Assembly (NCBI RefSeq): GCF_900604355.1
Contig: NZ_UWOE01000001.1
Span: 1,302,001 to 1,366,000 of the forward strand
Direction of reading: 5' to 3'
Origin: Luxibacter massiliensis
Lineage (GTDB): Bacteria; Bacillota; Clostridia; Lachnospirales; Lachnospiraceae
Length of the DNA stretch: 64,000 nt
In this document: piece by piece, positions 25,894 to 34,068 of the stretch
Position numbering within the stretch: position 1 is the first letter of the stretch
How the letters are laid out: each line of letters opens with the position of its first letter
Program-made: the position numbers and the translations under genes
The notes under the pieces: generated by a model
Databases searched by the model: none
Told to the model about the DNA's origin: nothing
Seen by the model: the letters and a program-made list of their open reading frames with translations, nothing else

Positions 25894-27668
25894 AAAGACG
25901 TGTAGCGGATATAATCATTGAATTATTAATTCAGAATGGAATTACTGACTGTTTTGCAGTTGTAGGCGGTGGGGCAATGCATCTGGATAATGCATTGGCC
26001 CTTAATAAAAATATAAATAAATATTTTAATCATCATGAACAGGCCTGCGCTATGGCTGCAGAAGCCTATGCACGGGTATCCGGTAATATGGCTGCTGTCT
26101 GCGTAACCAGCGGTCCCGGGGCGACGAATACACTTACGGGAGTGGTAGGAGCCTGGCAAGACAGCCTGCCCATGATTATTTTATCGGGACAGGTGAGGTA
26201 TGACATTTCAGTTGAGAAATCAGGACTCCCTCTACGTTACAGAGGTACACAGGAATATAATATCGTACCTGTTGTGAAACATATGACTAAGTATGCCGTG
26301 ATGCTGAAAGACCCCCTTTCCGTCAGACAAGAAATTATAAAGGCTATTCAGATTGCAATGGACGGAAGGCGGGGGCCAGTATGGCTGGATATTCCTTTGG
26401 ACATACAAAGTGCTATTGTGGAGGAGGATGAGCTATACGAGGAAATCCCCAATATATTAGAACATCGGAAGATATCTGATGAGGATATGGATATTATTAC
26501 CCAAATATTAAAAGAAGCAAAACGCCCCTGTATACTTGCCGGCTCAGGAATTACCAGCGGAAATGCCAGGGAGGAATTTGCGCAGTTTGCAGAAGCTCTA
26601 AGAATACCCATAATAGGGGGGGCATGGGTTTCAGATGCCTTTTATACGGAACATCCTAGGTACTATGGCCTGTCTGGGAATATAGGGCCCCGGCCAGGAA
26701 ACTTTATTATACAAAATGCAGATGTGATTCTTTCTTTGGGAGACAGTCTGTCTTTTAGGCAGACTGGTTTTCAGCAGGATGCATTTGCCCCGAATGCTAA
26801 GATCATCATGGTAGATGCAGATGAATATGAAGCTCAAAAACCTGGACTTTGTCTAGAAAAATTTGTACATGCGGATATTAAAGAATTTTTTGTAGCCGCA
26901 ACTAAAAAGCTCCCATTTATAGAGGCTCCTAACGACTGGATACAGTACTGTAATCATTTAAAAAATCGTTTTAGTCCTTATGAGGCAATAGAGGGACTGG
27001 ACATGGCGGAAAGAGTCTGTTCTTATTACTTCTGGAGAAAATTTGAGGAAAAAGCCTCTGAGGAAACAGTAATAGCCTTGGGAAATAACTCAGCAAACAG
27101 TGCAAAACTGCAAATAGGTGTTCAGAAAAAAGGACAGCGTGTGATAACCAATTATACTTGCGGTTCAATGGGGTATGATCTGCCAGCTGCTATAGGTACT
27201 TCTATTGCCTTGAAAAAAGAAGTTCTTTGTATTACAGGTGATGGCAGTATAATGATGAATTTACAAGAATTACAGACAGTCAGGCATTATAACCTGCCAG
27301 TGAAAATTATAGTATTTTCTAATGATGGTTACAATGCTTTCCGCCAAACTTGTAAAAGTTTTTTTGATAATCAATATATAGGCTGTAATGCAAAAACAGG
27401 TGTAAGTTTTCCGTCATTCGAAAAATTGGCAGATGTATTTGGATTTTCATACAAGAAATGCAGCAGTAATAAGGAAGTTCAGGACGGTTTGGACTGGATT
27501 TTTAACCACACAGGACATCTTCTTTTAGAAATTGAACAGAGGCTGGATGATCCTGTAATACCCAAAGTTACTTCCAGGCTAAAAGAAGATGGTACATTCG
27601 AAACCCCTGTCTTACAGGATATGTACCCCTTTATTGACCGGAAAGAATATGATGATTTGATGTTTTAG
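25890..27668 (+). CDS. Acetolactate-synthase-like ThDP-dependent enzyme, cassette A
   Basis: A 592-residue thiamine-diphosphate enzyme with the three-domain layout of acetolactate synthase. The catalytic Glu lies in NHHEQACAMAAEAYAR (about residue 50), followed by TSGPGATNTLTGVV, the central domain, and the ThDP-Mg motif GDGSIMMNLQELQTV to FSNDGYNAFRQ near residues 449-478. It starts at a GTG overlapping the SDR stop, with AAGGAAG upstream. A surface-sugar locus is not the place for branched amino-acid synthesis. The nearest known model is YerE, which adds a two-carbon unit from pyruvate to a CDP-4-keto sugar. Cassettes B and C each have a homologue. Confidence 0.9.
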   Translation: MKRRVADIIIELLIQNGITDCFAVVGGGAMHLDNALALNKNINKYFNHHEQACAMAAEAYARVSGNMAAVCVTSGPGATNTLTGVVGAWQDSLPMIILSGQVRYDISVEKSGLPLRYRGTQEYNIVPVVKHMTKYAVMLKDPLSVRQEIIKAIQIAMDGRRGPVWLDIPLDIQSAIVEEDELYEEIPNILEHRKISDEDMDIITQILKEAKRPCILAGSGITSGNAREEFAQFAEALRIPIIGGAWVSDAFYTEHPRYYGLSGNIGPRPGNFIIQNADVILSLGDSLSFRQTGFQQDAFAPNAKIIMVDADEYEAQKPGLCLEKFVHADIKEFFVAATKKLPFIEAPNDWIQYCNHLKNRFSPYEAIEGLDMAERVCSYYFWRKFEEKASEETVIALGNNSANSAKLQIGVQKKGQRVITNYTCGSMGYDLPAAIGTSIALKKEVLCITGDGSIMMNLQELQTVRHYNLPVKIIVFSNDGYNAFRQTCKSFFDNQYIGCNAKTGVSFPSFEKLADVFGFSYKKCSSNKEVQDGLDWIFNHTGHLLLEIEQRLDDPVIPKVTSRLKEDGTFETPVLQDMYPFIDRKEYDDLMF

Positions 27669-27708
27669 ATAAAAGATACGGTTTATGCAAGGGTAAGGAG
27701 AGAAAAAC

Positions 27709-28773
27709 ATGGGGATTAATGATTTTACCATACCACCTAATACAACTGTACGAAGAGCCATTGAAAAAATTGATAAGCTGAGTCACAAGGCAGTCTTTAT
27801 TACAGACACCAAGAACAAACTTTTGGGTTTATTCACAGAAGGGGATATGCGGAAATTTATCCTCGCAGATGGAAATCTTTCTGCCCCCATCACCGAAGCT
27901 ATGAATACAAATCCTGTAGTATTTGATTCTGTTACTTCCGCAAGAATAGCACAAAAGGAAAAGCGGATGGTTGTTTATCCAGTAGTCTCAAGTCAAGGAG
28001 AGCTGATGGATGTGATATTTAACCACGGAAAGAGTGAAAAGCAGAAAAATAGATCTGGTCTTCAGGATATTCCCCTTGTAATTATGGCAGGGGGGAAGGG
28101 AACCAGATTATATCCTTACACAAAAGTTCTTCCAAAGGCCTTAATCCCAATTGGGGATATAACTATAACAGAGCGTATCATAAACCAGTTTCACAGCTAT
28201 GGCTGCCGGGATGTACATTTTATACTTAACCATAAAGCAAATATGATTAAATCTTATTATGATGATTTGTCTAAAGATTATGTTGTACATTATTATACAG
28301 AGTCAACTTTTCTGGGAACTGGAGGTGGGTTGGGACTTTTAAAGGGACAGATCCATAATACATTCTTTTTGTCTAACTGCGACATCATTATTAATGATGA
28401 TCTTGATTGTGCCGTAAAAACCCATAAAAAGCAAAGAAATGTAATTACTTTTCTATGTGCTGTAAAAAATCTTGTAGTTCCATATGGTGTGGTTAACACT
28501 GATGCGGCGGGACAAATAACTCAAATGGTAGAAAAACCAGAATATTCCTTTTTAACAAATACAGGTGTGTATATTATTGAACCAGAAGTTATTGAGGAAC
28601 TCCCTGAAAATAAGTTTATACATTTTCCCGAAATTGCAAAAAGGTATATGGATCAAGGGCAAAATGTAGGGGTTTTTCCAATTTCTGAGTCATCCTGGAT
28701 GGATATGGGAGAATTTACGGAAATGAATAAAATGATGAAAGTTTTTGAGGGAAATAAAGATGAAATTTGCTAA
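27709..28773 (+). CDS. CBS-domain nucleotidyltransferase (PtmE-like), cassette A
   Basis: A 354-residue fusion. Residues about 5-115 form a pair of CBS domains (HKAVFITDTKNKLLGLFTEGD and ITEAMNTNPVVFDSVT). From about 120 on there is a sugar-1-phosphate nucleotidyltransferase (LVIMAGGKGTRLYPYTKVLP, KALIPIGD, FLSNCDIIINDD with the metal Asp, WMDMGEF). The same fusion is known from Campylobacter PtmE, which makes GDP-glucosamine for legionaminic acid. AAGGAGAG precedes the ATG. Cassette B has the same fusion at 42034. It supplies a nucleotide-activated sugar; the base and sugar used here are unknown. Confidence 0.9.
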   Translation: MGINDFTIPPNTTVRRAIEKIDKLSHKAVFITDTKNKLLGLFTEGDMRKFILADGNLSAPITEAMNTNPVVFDSVTSARIAQKEKRMVVYPVVSSQGELMDVIFNHGKSEKQKNRSGLQDIPLVIMAGGKGTRLYPYTKVLPKALIPIGDITITERIINQFHSYGCRDVHFILNHKANMIKSYYDDLSKDYVVHYYTESTFLGTGGGLGLLKGQIHNTFFLSNCDIIINDDLDCAVKTHKKQRNVITFLCAVKNLVVPYGVVNTDAAGQITQMVEKPEYSFLTNTGVYIIEPEVIEELPENKFIHFPEIAKRYMDQGQNVGVFPISESSWMDMGEFTEMNKMMKVFEGNKDEIC

Positions 28774-30004
28774 TATTATTTTTAATAAAAGAGGAGAAGA
28801 ATTAACTATAGGCGATGATTTGCAATTGCTTGCTATAGAAAACCTATATCTTTATATGGGGATTGATTATCAGGATGTAGTTCGGATAGAGCGTACTGAA
28901 TTGCAGACTTATGATGGTGAGTATGTAATTCTTCCTATCTCATTTCCATTTGTTGCTTACTATGATGATCTTACTATAACATGCTTTTCAGAAAAAATTA
29001 TACCTATTTTTCTGGGGTTTTGTGTTTTTTCCAAGACACTGTGTGAGAAAGATGTTGCGTATTTAAAACGTTTTGCGCCTATTGGGTGTAGGGATGAATA
29101 CACATTAAACACCATGAAAAAATATAATATTCCTGCATACTTAAATGGATGTATGACATTAACCTTTCCAAAGGAAGTACGATCAAGAGAACATCTAACT
29201 AGGATTTTCTGTATAGATGTACAGGAGGAACTCATACCATTTATTCCAAAAGATTTATTACCGCAATGTGAATTTTCGAGTCATTCTTATATTAGTAGTT
29301 CAATTGAATGCAATCCTGAAGAATTTGCAAGGAATATATATATGAAGTACCGAAATGAGGCAAGGCTAGTAATAACCTCCCGTCTGCATGCAGCAATCCC
29401 ATGTATGGCTGCAGGTATTCCTGTGATATTTGCAAAAGATATTTTTTCTTATAGATTCGCAGGAGTTGACAAATTTATTCAAATATATGATAAGCAAGAA
29501 TTTGGTAATATTAATTGGAATCCACTTCCGATAGATTATGAAGGAAAGAAGTCTGAATTATTACAGCTAGCAACAAAGCGTATTTTAAATATTTATAATG
29601 AACATCAGCAAATATCTGTTTGGAATGCCTGGATGCAGGACAGGCAGCCAAGAGAATGGTACGTTGAATTTATGGATAATAGTATAGAATATATTAAAAA
29701 GAATTGGCCTAAGGATACAGAAATAGAGTATGCATTATGGGGAATTACACAGGTAGCTTCTAATCTACAAAACTATATTCAGAACTATTACCCTAAAGCT
29801 AAATTGAGAGCTGTGGTAGATCGTGATAAAAGGATATCCATTTATGGCTTGGAATCAAGTGATAAAAATATTTTAAGAGGGATGAATAATATTTATGTGT
29901 TCATATGCACCGGTGCAGCAGTTCAGGAAGCCAAGAGCTTTCTCCCACACATTGGTATTGAGAATTACTATAATTGCTGTGAAGTTATATCAAAGACATA
30001 TTAA
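28760..30004 (+). CDS. Polysaccharide pyruvyltransferase-family protein with C-terminal Rossmann-like domain, cassette A
   Basis: A 414-residue protein. Residues 1 to about 290 look like the polysaccharide pyruvyltransferase family: TIGDDLQLLAIENLY, PIGCRDEYTLNTMKKY and VITSRLHAAIPCMAAGIPV, the conserved Arg-Leu-His segment. The last 90 residues form an extra domain (EYALWGITQVASNLQNYI, LRAVVDRDKRIS, YVFICTGAA) that looks like a small nucleotide-binding or sensing Rossmann fold. GAGGGA supports the ATG at 28760 over the TTG at 28745. It overlaps the nucleotidyltransferase by 14 bp. Cassette C has a protein of the same architecture. True pyruvyl transfer is unproven. Confidence 0.8.
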   Translation: MKFANIIFNKRGEELTIGDDLQLLAIENLYLYMGIDYQDVVRIERTELQTYDGEYVILPISFPFVAYYDDLTITCFSEKIIPIFLGFCVFSKTLCEKDVAYLKRFAPIGCRDEYTLNTMKKYNIPAYLNGCMTLTFPKEVRSREHLTRIFCIDVQEELIPFIPKDLLPQCEFSSHSYISSSIECNPEEFARNIYMKYRNEARLVITSRLHAAIPCMAAGIPVIFAKDIFSYRFAGVDKFIQIYDKQEFGNINWNPLPIDYEGKKSELLQLATKRILNIYNEHQQISVWNAWMQDRQPREWYVEFMDNSIEYIKKNWPKDTEIEYALWGITQVASNLQNYIQNYYPKAKLRAVVDRDKRISIYGLESSDKNILRGMNNIYVFICTGAAVQEAKSFLPHIGIENYYNCCEVISKTY

Positions 30005-30048
30005 TGATAAATATAAAATAATAAATATAATACAGGGTAATATTATAA

Positions 30049-31791
30049 ATGCAAAGAATCTATAAAAAGCTATTATATATAAGAGAAAACAATAAAGTAT
30101 ATTATATTTGTATAGGTATGCTCTTTCTTTTATTTAGCCTTAGAATATTCAATTTAGACTGTGACTTGCCGCCTTTTGGAATTTCCTACTATCAGTCAAT
30201 TGATGAAGGCCTTTATTCAAAAATGGCAATAAATTTATATAAATATGATAGTTTATTAAATACCGCTGATTTTTCATTATATACAGCTCCTAATTACCGG
30301 GCTAATATCATAGGAAACATACTTCAGTATATATCGTTAAAAATTTTAGGAAATAATTATTACGGTTTCCGTATTGCTTATGTAATAATAGCTATGTTAG
30401 CATTATTTCTTATTATTAAAACAGTAGAAGAAATTACAAAACAATATGGAATATCAGTTAAAAATAGTCGTTTTTTTATTTTATCTATTATGATATTTGT
30501 TATAGCAGATTTTTCATATTTAATGATGAGTAGAACTGTTGAAAACAGTAATATACGAGTGGCTATACTAATCCTATCTATTTATATTTTTGTAAAGGCA
30601 AATACTAAATATAGATATTTTTTACTGTCATTTATTGGTATTCTATCAATTTTTCTTGTATATTATTCACATATTGTTACAATAGCCACCGCCTCAGTTT
30701 TAGTTTTAAATTCTTTATTTAGAAAAAATTGGGAGCATTCAAAGAAAATAATAATACAATATCTTTTAGGGATCCTTCTAGGTATTATAATTGCAGAATT
30801 ATATTATTTGTTAGTTTGGAATACAGGAGCATTTTCAAACCTTTTTAAAGCTATATTTGATTTTTCAGACAGAATTAACACTGTACAATCAGCTGGACTA
30901 TTGAAGAAACTGGTTAAAGGCGTATTTTTATTTTTAAATAGCAATATGTTTTTTTATAGCTTTGCTTTTTTGTTTTTATCAATAGTTTCCATAATTTTTA
31001 ATATAGGATATGCTATTAAAAAGAATGATGAGATTTATCTATTAATAAATGTTATTATTATACTAGGATTTGTACAATCAGTTCTTACTCAGGACTGGAT
31101 GGAAAGAAAAGCCATAGTTTTTTATCCAGCATTGATAATAAATATAATTTTATTTATAATTAATATTTCGAAAAATAGACTAGTAGTTAATATAAAACAG
31201 TCTACTAAAAAAATATGTTATACTTTATTTTGTATTGCTTTATTAATAAATATTTATACAATGTTCAGGTTACACATTAATTATTCTTACTTTTATGATT
31301 TTGGAAAAGCCGATATTTTAATTGTACTGATCAGTATAGCTTTTCAGTTTGTATGTATTGTTATATTCGTATATAAATATATATTTAAAAAGAATTATAA
31401 CGGTAAATTATATTACTGTATTATCATGCTTTCAGTAGTTGTAATAAACTTATTCTTTTCCTTTAAATATGTTTATTTAAATGATTCTTATGTAAGTAAG
31501 AAAACAATGAAGGAAATAGGAAATATTGTAGGACAGGACTATATTGCAGGTCCTTATGCTTATGGATTTAGTTTATATAATGATTGCAAAATGATTTCAA
31601 ATAAAAACCTACAAGTAAAGCAATTAGTGGATGAAGGATATGTAGAGTACGTTTTAGATTACAGTACAGGGCCTTATTATGCAAACCAGATCTTACCAGA
31701 AGATATGAGGGAATTGATATATGAATCTCCACATTCTGTTAAAGCCTTCGGCTGGTATAATTATATAGGTTTATATAAAAAGATAGATTAA
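30049..31791 (+). CDS. GT-C-fold membrane glycosyltransferase, cassette A
   Basis: A 580-residue membrane protein with about 11-13 helices, a first outward loop carrying an acidic pair (YYQSIDEGLYSKMA, Asp52-Glu53), and a soluble C-terminal tail (GPYAYGFSLYND onward). This is the layout of GT-C enzymes such as ArnT or protein mannosyltransferases, which take a sugar from an undecaprenyl-phosphate carrier outside the membrane. The next gene is a GtrB-like enzyme that could make that carrier. It is clearly homologous to 37743-39512 (shared APNYRANIIGN and QDWMERK-type segments). The gene is very AT-rich compared with the left end of the window. Confidence 0.82.
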   Translation: MQRIYKKLLYIRENNKVYYICIGMLFLLFSLRIFNLDCDLPPFGISYYQSIDEGLYSKMAINLYKYDSLLNTADFSLYTAPNYRANIIGNILQYISLKILGNNYYGFRIAYVIIAMLALFLIIKTVEEITKQYGISVKNSRFFILSIMIFVIADFSYLMMSRTVENSNIRVAILILSIYIFVKANTKYRYFLLSFIGILSIFLVYYSHIVTIATASVLVLNSLFRKNWEHSKKIIIQYLLGILLGIIIAELYYLLVWNTGAFSNLFKAIFDFSDRINTVQSAGLLKKLVKGVFLFLNSNMFFYSFAFLFLSIVSIIFNIGYAIKKNDEIYLLINVIIILGFVQSVLTQDWMERKAIVFYPALIINIILFIINISKNRLVVNIKQSTKKICYTLFCIALLINIYTMFRLHINYSYFYDFGKADILIVLISIAFQFVCIVIFVYKYIFKKNYNGKLYYCIIMLSVVVINLFFSFKYVYLNDSYVSKKTMKEIGNIVGQDYIAGPYAYGFSLYNDCKMISNKNLQVKQLVDEGYVEYVLDYSTGPYYANQILPEDMRELIYESPHSVKAFGWYNYIGLYKKID

Positions 31792-31812
31792 TTTTTTAGG
31801 AGGAATACCCGC

Positions 31813-32754
31813 GTGAAAAAGATTAGCATTTGTATCGCCTGCTACAACGAAGAAAAAAATATTCCACTTTTATATGAGAGCTTAAAAAAAGTAATTAATT
31901 ATATTAATAATTATTATTTTGAAATTATTTTTGCAGATAATGCCTCTACAGATTCATCCGTTGATATCTTGAAATCTATAGCAAAAAAAGATAAAAGAGT
32001 TAAAATTATTATAAATAATCGTAATTTTGGACCTTTAAGATCAGGAAAAAATTGCTTATTCCGTGCAAAAGGCGATGCTATTATATCTATCACTTGTGAT
32101 CTTCAAGATCCTCCGGAAATGATACCAAAATTTATTGAAAAGTGGGAAAAAGGAGAACTGGTCGTATGGGGACAGAAAACCAAAAGTAAAGAAAATATAT
32201 TTATGTATGCAATACGCACTTTATATTACAAAATTTTAAAGAAGTTTTCTTCTTTGCCTCAATATGATCATGTTACCGGTTTTGGGTTATTAGATAAACA
32301 AGTTTTAGATAATGCAAAAAAGTACTCTGATAATTTTATTGGTATAAAAGCATTAGTAGTAGAATTAGGGTACAAGGTTTGCTTAGTTCCTTATACACAG
32401 GAAAAAAGAAATGCTGGAAAATCTTCTTATAACTTTTCACGTTATCTGGATCTAGGGATCAGCCGTCTTGTACAATCATCTACTTTGCCATTAAGAATAG
32501 CGACTGTGTTAGGCGTTATAATGTCAATTTGTTTTTTTATTATTGCTATTATTTATTTTATAATTAAATTATGTTGGTGGGACACTTATCCTATAGGAAT
32601 AGGGCCACTTATAATTAGTATATTTTTTATTGGGTCTGTACAACTTATGTTTATTGGTGTCCTGGGTGAGTACATTGGACAGATTTTAAGCAGAATTATG
32701 CCTGCTCCCTTGGTAATAGAGAAGGAACTTATTAATTTTGATGAAGAACTATAA
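31813..32754 (+). CDS. GtrB/ArnC-like undecaprenyl-phosphate glycosyltransferase, cassette A
   Basis: A 313-residue GT2 enzyme with two C-terminal membrane helices, the DPM1/GtrB/ArnC pattern. Motifs: ISICIACYNEEKNIPLLYESL, FADNASTDSSVDIL, TCDLQDPPEMIPKFI (DxD-type site) and KRNAGKSSYNFSRYLDLG before the helices at about 228-250 and 263-290. It starts at a GTG with AGGAGG upstream. It should load a sugar onto undecaprenyl phosphate for the neighbouring GT-C enzyme to attach outside the cell. It is the last gene of cassette A, facing its counterpart in cassette B tail to tail. Confidence 0.9.
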   Translation: MKKISICIACYNEEKNIPLLYESLKKVINYINNYYFEIIFADNASTDSSVDILKSIAKKDKRVKIIINNRNFGPLRSGKNCLFRAKGDAIISITCDLQDPPEMIPKFIEKWEKGELVVWGQKTKSKENIFMYAIRTLYYKILKKFSSLPQYDHVTGFGLLDKQVLDNAKKYSDNFIGIKALVVELGYKVCLVPYTQEKRNAGKSSYNFSRYLDLGISRLVQSSTLPLRIATVLGVIMSICFFIIAIIYFIIKLCWWDTYPIGIGPLIISIFFIGSVQLMFIGVLGEYIGQILSRIMPAPLVIEKELINFDEEL

Positions 32755-33116
32755 TAATCCACTAAGACCAATCTTTAATGATATATTGTTAATAGTTTGT
32801 GGCAGAGGGAAGATGGGGATGCAGACGATTTTGGAACTAGTTAAGCTACTAACCCAAGACTTCGTCTGTATTCCACCAGTCTCATATACGCTAATAATTT
32901 TTTGCTCTTGATTCATTATACCATATCATAAATGAAACAAAAGGCTTGCATTCTTTTCTCACAATTATAAAATGAATCAGAACAAGTAAATATCCGTTGA
33001 TTTATTTTCGATTGCCTTTGATGTATAAAAGCATCTTTCACCAAGTCTGATGTTCTACAGAGAAGTTCTCACACTATTGGCTGAATTAATAAATTCTTGC
33101 TATCATTGCTAGAACA
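32755..33116. other. Convergent intergenic region between cassettes A and B
   Basis: These 362 bp separate the 3' ends of two facing operons. I see no reliable protein-coding gene and no classic hairpin plus T-run terminator for either operon. The left half holds a promoter-like element on the minus strand and a long imperfect stem (listed separately). The right half (about 32950-33116) is AT-rich with nothing recognised. Confidence 0.6.
32760..32908 (-). ncRNA. Candidate small RNA or remnant of a structured non-coding element
   Basis: On the minus strand an extended -10 element (TGGTATAAT, 32923 down to 32915) would start transcription near 32908. The transcript would contain a long imperfect hairpin at 32868-32822. 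Its outer stem is CAGACGA/TCGTCTG, with inner TTGG/CCAA and TAGT/ACTA pairs. A CU-rich stretch follows (CCCCATCTTCCCTC), of a kind that can pair with ribosome sites. The -35 is poor and no terminator is evident, so the 3' end is a guess. It could equally be the leftover non-coding end of a transposable element. It runs antisense towards the end of cassette A. Confidence 0.3.
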
Positions 33117-34049
33117 TTATTCTTTATCAAAATTTATAAGTTCTTTTTCAATAACAGGCATCTGTTTTGTCAATTTTCTCGAAATTGCCCCCACATATTC
33201 ACCTACCAACCCAATAAATACAATTTGTACTGAACCCAAGAAAAAAACTCCAATTAGCATAGGCGCTGTTCCGATAGAAAATTGATTCCAATGCAAGAGC
33301 TTCATTACTAAATATACTATTCCTATGATAAAACATATCACAACCATAAAGCATCCAAACACTGTCGCTACTCTAAGTGGAATTGTTGATGTTGATATCA
33401 AAGAGTTCATGGCAAAATTAAAATATTTGCTGATATTATAACTGGATTTTCCGCTCTTTCTTTTATTCTGATTATATGGTATTAGTTTAACAGGATATCC
33501 CATTTCCGCAATCAAATATCTAAATGGAATATCTGGATCTGCACTTAACATTTCTGTTAATACATCTCTTGCATGCAGTGTTATGCCAGATAAATGCTTA
33601 TATTGTGGAATTTCTGAAAAAAGGTCTATAATATTATAATATAACGATCTTAAACCATGTTTAATGAAGCCTTCATCACTTGATAGTTTTTGCCCATATA
33701 CTAATTTATATCCTTTTTCCCATTCCCTAATAAATTCTGGAATGAGTTCTGGTGGATCCTGTAAATCTGCTGCAAGTCCTATGACCACATCTCCCGAAAC
33801 ATGTCCCATTGCATTTCGAGGTGACTTAGTTGGGCCATAATTACGATTGTTTAATATTACTTTAATGCACTTTTCTTTTTCCGCAAGTTGCCTTAAAACT
33901 TCTTGAGTCCCATCACTAGATGCATTATCTGCAAATATGATTTCATACTCATAGTGCTCTTTATACATAACAGTTGTAATTCGTTCCACTAATTCTTTAA
34001 TATTGTCTACTTCATTGTAACAAGCTATTACAAAACTGATTTTTTCCAT
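33117..34049 (-). CDS. GtrB/ArnC-like undecaprenyl-phosphate glycosyltransferase, cassette B
   Basis: A 310-residue GT2 protein with two C-terminal membrane helices. It has ISFVIACYNEVDNIKELV, FADNASSDGTQEVLRQL, AADLQDPPELIPEFI and KRKSGKSSYNISKYFNFA. It is homologous to the cassette A gene at 31813 and probably makes an undecaprenyl-phosphate sugar for the GT-C enzyme at 37743. AGGGGGAAAG precedes the ATG at 34049. It is the last gene of cassette B. In this cassette the GtrB and GT-C genes are separated by three unusual genes. Confidence 0.9.
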   Translation of the reverse strand: MEKISFVIACYNEVDNIKELVERITTVMYKEHYEYEIIFADNASSDGTQEVLRQLAEKEKCIKVILNNRNYGPTKSPRNAMGHVSGDVVIGLAADLQDPPELIPEFIREWEKGYKLVYGQKLSSDEGFIKHGLRSLYYNIIDLFSEIPQYKHLSGITLHARDVLTEMLSADPDIPFRYLIAEMGYPVKLIPYNQNKRKSGKSSYNISKYFNFAMNSLISTSTIPLRVATVFGCFMVVICFIIGIVYLVMKLLHWNQFSIGTAPMLIGVFFLGSVQIVFIGLVGEYVGAISRKLTKQMPVIEKELINFDKE

Positions 34050-34068
34050 TCTTTCCCCCTTTTGTAAT

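Noticed and set aside
25890..27668. Housekeeping acetolactate synthase (ilvB) for valine/isoleucine synthesis
   Set aside because: No small subunit or other ilv gene is near, and three paralogues all sit in glycan cassettes beside SDR and sugar genes.
32749..32916. 55-codon open frame on the minus strand between the cassettes
   Set aside because: Its ATG overlaps the -10 element, there is no ribosome site, and the sequence resembles no protein; the hairpin explains the region better.
33097..33285. 62-codon open frame on the + strand at the end of cassette B
   Set aside because: It is a shadow of the GtrB-like gene on the other strand.
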